A DNA stretch of 7,240 bases from contig DNMS01000128.1 in assembly GCA_003488105.1 (NCBI GenBank), forward strand, positions 1,188 through 8,427, read 5' to 3'. Shown here piece after piece: positions 5,650-7,240 of this stretch. The stretch comes from Rhodospirillaceae bacterium. Lineage in GTDB: Bacteria; Pseudomonadota; Alphaproteobacteria; Rhodospirillales_A; Casp-alpha2. The first letter of the stretch is position 1. The number at the start of each line of letters is the position of its first letter. Made by a program: the position numbers and the translations under genes. The notes beneath the pieces were generated by a model, which saw nothing but the letters and a program-made list of their open reading frames with translations, was not told the origin of the DNA and did not search any database.

Positions 5650-6702
5650 GTGTCCGAGTCCAATCCCAATATTCTGATCGTCGAAGACGACCCCATGATC
5701 CGGTCGTTCCTCAAGGCTGTTCTTGAGGCGGAGGACTACGACGTCACCGAGGCCGAAACCGGGGCCGAGATGTTCGCTGCTCTGGACGGGAAAAACTTCG
5801 ACGTCATCGTGCTGGATATCATGCTGCCTGACGGCAACGGCGTCGATTTCGCGCGAACCCTGCGCCGCACCTCGACCCTGCCGATCATTTTCGCGACTGC
5901 CGTGACCGATACGGACACCCGCCGCCACGCCATCGGCCTGATGCAGGTCGATTACGTGACCAAGCCGTTTGACGCCAAGGAACTGATGCTGCGGATCAAG
6001 AACATCCGCACCATGGCGCCGGTCATGGAAGACCCCAACGCCCGCAATCTGCCCAAGCCGGCCGCCGCCGATGCGGCGCCCTGGTACCGTTCGCCCCTGA
6101 CCTGGGGCCCCGCAGCGGCCTTCCTGGTCATCGTCCTGGGCGGGGTTTTCCTGATTCCCGATGACGAGGACCCCGCAGCCCTGCGCGCCGAACAGTCCGC
6201 GGCTCAGGTCCAGCGCAACGCGAATACGGCCACCGCCGCCGCCCAGGCGGCAACGGATGCGGCCGCGGCCAACGCGGCGGCCCGGGCCGGCGGGTCGAGC
6301 GTCGTGCTGACGGATGCCGCGCCGGCATCGCAAGCCACGGGCGGCGCCGGCGTGGCGGCTGCCGGCGATGGCGACGGGCCGGTTACGGACGGATCCCCGG
6401 AACAAAAGATCGTCGAGGCCTGCGGCGAAATGCCGGTCAGCGAGCATTGGAACAACAATTCGATCAAGCGGATACTGCGTTATGTGCGGTTCGTACACCG
6501 GGGAAACTGGGGCGAATACCTGGAAACCTGGGTCGAACGCCTGAAGAACGTGCAGGACCTGGAGGCCTCGGGAAAGCCCATCGAGTTGCAGAAGAAGGGC
6601 GTCATCCTGTCGGGTCAGGAATTGGAGAAATACGTCGACCTGATGGAAAGCCGGGTCCGTTTTCTGCGCTGCGCCAGCCAGATCGTTCAGACGATCAAAT
6701 AG
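5650..6702 (+). CDS. Membrane-anchored response regulator: receiver domain, one TM helix, unknown C-terminal domain
   Basis: 350 residues from GTG 5650 (VSESNPNILIVEDD). The start is set by the onset of the receiver domain; no Shine-Dalgarno sequence precedes it, and the frame is open back to a TTG at 5512 without recognisable sequence. The receiver (about 7-122) looks functional: acidic pair Asp13/Asp14, phospho-acceptor Asp56 (VLDIMLPDG), Thr83, and Lys105 in DYVTKPF. No winged-helix, HTH, GGDEF or other output domain follows. Instead there is a hydrophobic segment at about 153-169, then acidic DDED, an Ala-rich low-complexity linker (about 176-248), and a compact charged C-terminal domain (about 250-350). 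That domain has three Trp (267, 287, 294) and two Cys (258, 341), and I do not recognise it. The charges suggest N-in/C-out topology, which would place the C-terminal domain in the periplasm with a possible disulfide. No histidine kinase gene lies nearby. Partner and function are unknown. Confidence 0.85.
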   Translation: MSESNPNILIVEDDPMIRSFLKAVLEAEDYDVTEAETGAEMFAALDGKNFDVIVLDIMLPDGNGVDFARTLRRTSTLPIIFATAVTDTDTRRHAIGLMQVDYVTKPFDAKELMLRIKNIRTMAPVMEDPNARNLPKPAAADAAPWYRSPLTWGPAAAFLVIVLGGVFLIPDDEDPAALRAEQSAAQVQRNANTATAAAQAATDAAAANAAARAGGSSVVLTDAAPASQATGGAGVAAAGDGDGPVTDGSPEQKIVEACGEMPVSEHWNNNSIKRILRYVRFVHRGNWGEYLETWVERLKNVQDLEASGKPIELQKKGVILSGQELEKYVDLMESRVRFLRCASQIVQTIK

Positions 6703-6721
6703 GCGTGGTAATCAGGCGTGG
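6701..6721. repeat. Direct repeat AGGCGTGG, two copies
   Basis: AGGCGTGG occurs at 6701-6708 and 6714-6721, separated by TAATC (13-bp period). The first copy overlaps the stop codon of the receiver-domain gene and the second runs into the palindrome at 6720-6733. It may be chance or a small local duplication. Confidence 0.3.
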
Positions 6722-6733
6722 CGGAATTCCGCC
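6720..6733. repeat. Perfect 14-bp palindrome GGCGGAATTCCGCC
   Basis: GGCGGAA followed immediately by its reverse complement TTCCGCC, 17 bases after the receiver-domain gene stop. As RNA it would be a 5-bp GC hairpin with an AAUU loop. It is followed by an A-run and then a T-run (AAAAAATTTT, 6742-6751) rather than a direct T-run, so termination is uncertain. A dimeric protein site is the other reading. Confidence 0.4.
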
Positions 6734-6764
6734 GGTCAGCGAAAAAATTTTGAAATATTATTTC

Positions 6765-6801
6765 GCAATAAGCGGAAAAAACTTGCCGTTTATTGCATTT
6801 T
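6765..6801 (+). terminator. Hairpin with T-run, probable terminator of the receiver-domain gene
   Basis: GCAATAAGCGG (6765-6775) pairs with CCGTTTATTGC (6786-6796) over 11 bp with a single G-U pair and a 10-base loop (AAAAAACTTG). ATTTTA follows, with T at 6798-6801. It lies 63 bases after the stop of the receiver-domain gene, inside an AT-rich patch (about 6739-6803) that contrasts with the flanking DNA. The stem is mostly AT at its base, so the strength is doubtful. The same symmetry could serve as an operator upstream of ilvB. Confidence 0.4.
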
Positions 6802-6806
6802 AATGG

Positions 6807-6835
6807 TTGACCCCCTAAATCACCTTCATTAAGTT
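6807..6835 (+). promoter_or_regulatory. Candidate sigma-70-type promoter for the acetolactate synthase gene
   Basis: TTGACC (6807-6812) matches the -35 consensus at five of six positions. At a 17-base spacing it is followed by TAAGTT (6830-6835), a poor -10 (three of six). If used, transcription would begin near 6842, just before the GC-rich hairpin series, giving a leader of about 130 bases. The AT-rich patch immediately upstream would suit a promoter. This rests on sequence matching alone. Confidence 0.25.
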
Positions 6836-6853
6836 CCGTGGCTCCCCGGCGGG

Positions 6854-6875
6854 CCCCGGTTCCGCTGGGGTTTTT
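6854..6875 (+). terminator. Terminator-like hairpin in the acetolactate synthase leader
   Basis: CCCCGG (6854-6859) pairs with CTGGGG (6865-6870; 6 bp, one G-U pair, loop TTCCG) and is followed at once by five T residues (6871-6875), the form of an intrinsic terminator. A second CCCCGG at 6844-6849 could compete for the same partner. It lies about 100 bases before the ilvB start. It may be a backup terminator for the upstream gene or a conditional attenuator of ilvB. No short open frame rich in Leu, Val or Ile codons was found before it. Confidence 0.45.
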
Positions 6876-6943
6876 GTGGCATCCGCTGATGTGCCACCGG
6901 CCGCAAGCCGGGAAAATGGGGCGCCCGACGGCAGGGGGCCCCA
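6876..6943 (+). other. Series of hairpins before the acetolactate synthase ribosome binding site
   Basis: Three further stem-loops follow the T-run. GTGGCA (6876-6881) pairs with TGCCAC (6892-6897); CCGGC (6897-6901) with GCCGG (6907-6911), loop CGCAA; and TGGGGC (6917-6922) with GCCCCA (6938-6943). The first two meet at base 6897. The last stem ends 17 bases before the AGAGGA ribosome binding site (6961-6966). So much consecutive pairing suggests a structured mRNA leader, but high GC also makes hairpins common. I do not recognise a known riboswitch or ilv leader motif. Confidence 0.35.
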
Positions 6944-6973
6944 CTGGGATTCTGAGATCAAGAGGACTGAACG

Positions 6974-7240
6974 ATGGCCAGGAAGAAGATGCAGGGCGCC
7001 GAGATCGTGATCGAGGCCCTGAAAGAGCAAGGCGTCACCGAAATCTTCGGATATCCGGGCGGTGCCGTATTGCCGCTCTACGACGCCATTTTCAAACAGA
7101 ACCAGATCCGCCACATCCTGGTCCGTCAGGAAGGCGGCGCCGTGCACGCGGCCGAAGGCTATGCGCGCTCGACCGGCAAACCCGGTGTGGTTCTGGTGAC
7201 CTCGGGCCCCGGCGCGACCAACGCGGTGACCGGCCTGACG
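6974..7240 (+). CDS. ilvB: Acetolactate synthase (AHAS) large subunit, 3' end missing
   Basis: The first 89 codons are present and the frame is open to the window edge; the family is usually near 570-600 residues. The enzyme uses ThDP to join two pyruvates into 2-acetolactate, or pyruvate with 2-oxobutyrate, at the start of valine, leucine and isoleucine synthesis. The visible part is the N-terminal Pyr domain: [14 protein letters not shown] (residues 25-38), then [15 protein letters not shown] (51-65), in which Glu53 is the ThDP-activating glutamate, then TSGPGATN (76-83). The start ATG 6974 has AGAGGA (6961-6966) seven bases upstream, and the protein begins [16 protein letters not shown], normal for the family. 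The name could equally be ilvI; a small-subunit gene (ilvH/ilvN) is expected downstream but is out of view. The long structured leader hints at regulation by attenuation or by a regulator. Confidence 0.95.
   Translation, partial: MARKKMQGAEIVIEALKEQGVTEIFGYPGGAVLPLYDAIFKQNQIRHILVRQEGGAVHAAEGYARSTGKPGVVLVTSGPGATNAVTGLT

Noticed and set aside
5386..6498. A 370-codon open frame on the minus strand opposite the receiver-domain gene
   Set aside because: The plus strand encodes a clear receiver domain with all key residues; the antisense translation is low-complexity and unrecognisable.
6803..6832. A 9-codon open frame (MVDPLNHLH) as an ilv leader peptide
   Set aside because: It has no run of Leu, Val or Ile codons and no Shine-Dalgarno sequence, and it overlaps the candidate -35 element. 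It does not meet the pattern of an attenuation leader.

Overview
The window is GC-rich, densely coded bacterial chromosome. The protein sequences and gene order point to an alphaproteobacterium, most likely of the Rhodospirillales type; this is judged by eye and no search was run. I see no mobile element, CRISPR array, tRNA or rRNA, and base composition looks uniform across the coding regions.

Layout, left to right. (1) A plus-strand membrane protein quality-control cluster: the 3' part of hflK, hflC (overlapping it by 4 bases), a 61-residue DUF2065 (YjeT-like) two-helix membrane protein, then, after a 220-base gap, a periplasmic Do/DegP-family serine protease with two PDZ domains. A perfect stem-loop with a UUCG loop, A-rich on one side and T-rich on the other, closes this block. 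(2) serB (phosphoserine phosphatase) on the minus strand, converging on the protease gene. (3) miaA (tRNA A37 dimethylallyltransferase) on the plus strand, divergent from serB with only 44 bases between the two starts. (4) An unusual 350-residue protein: an intact receiver domain, one membrane helix, an Ala-rich linker and an unrecognised C-terminal domain with two cysteines. It has no DNA-binding output domain. (5) A 271-base non-coding stretch rich in inverted repeats. (6) The 5' end of the acetolactate synthase large-subunit gene, cut by the window end.

How the genes relate. HflK and HflC form the SPFH complex that associates with the FtsH protease at the inner membrane. Together with a periplasmic Do protease they make a coherent envelope-proteostasis neighbourhood. 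hflK-hflC-yjeT, with miaA nearby, recalls the enterobacterial order miaA-hfq-hflX-hflK-hflC-yjeT. serB and ilvB are amino-acid biosynthesis genes (serine; valine, leucine and isoleucine) with no obvious mechanistic link to the cluster.

The least ordinary item is the membrane-anchored receiver protein at 5650-6702. It looks as if cytoplasmic phosphorylation might be coupled to a domain on the far side of the membrane. The second is the structured region upstream of ilvB, which contains two terminator-like hairpins but no branched-chain-rich leader peptide.
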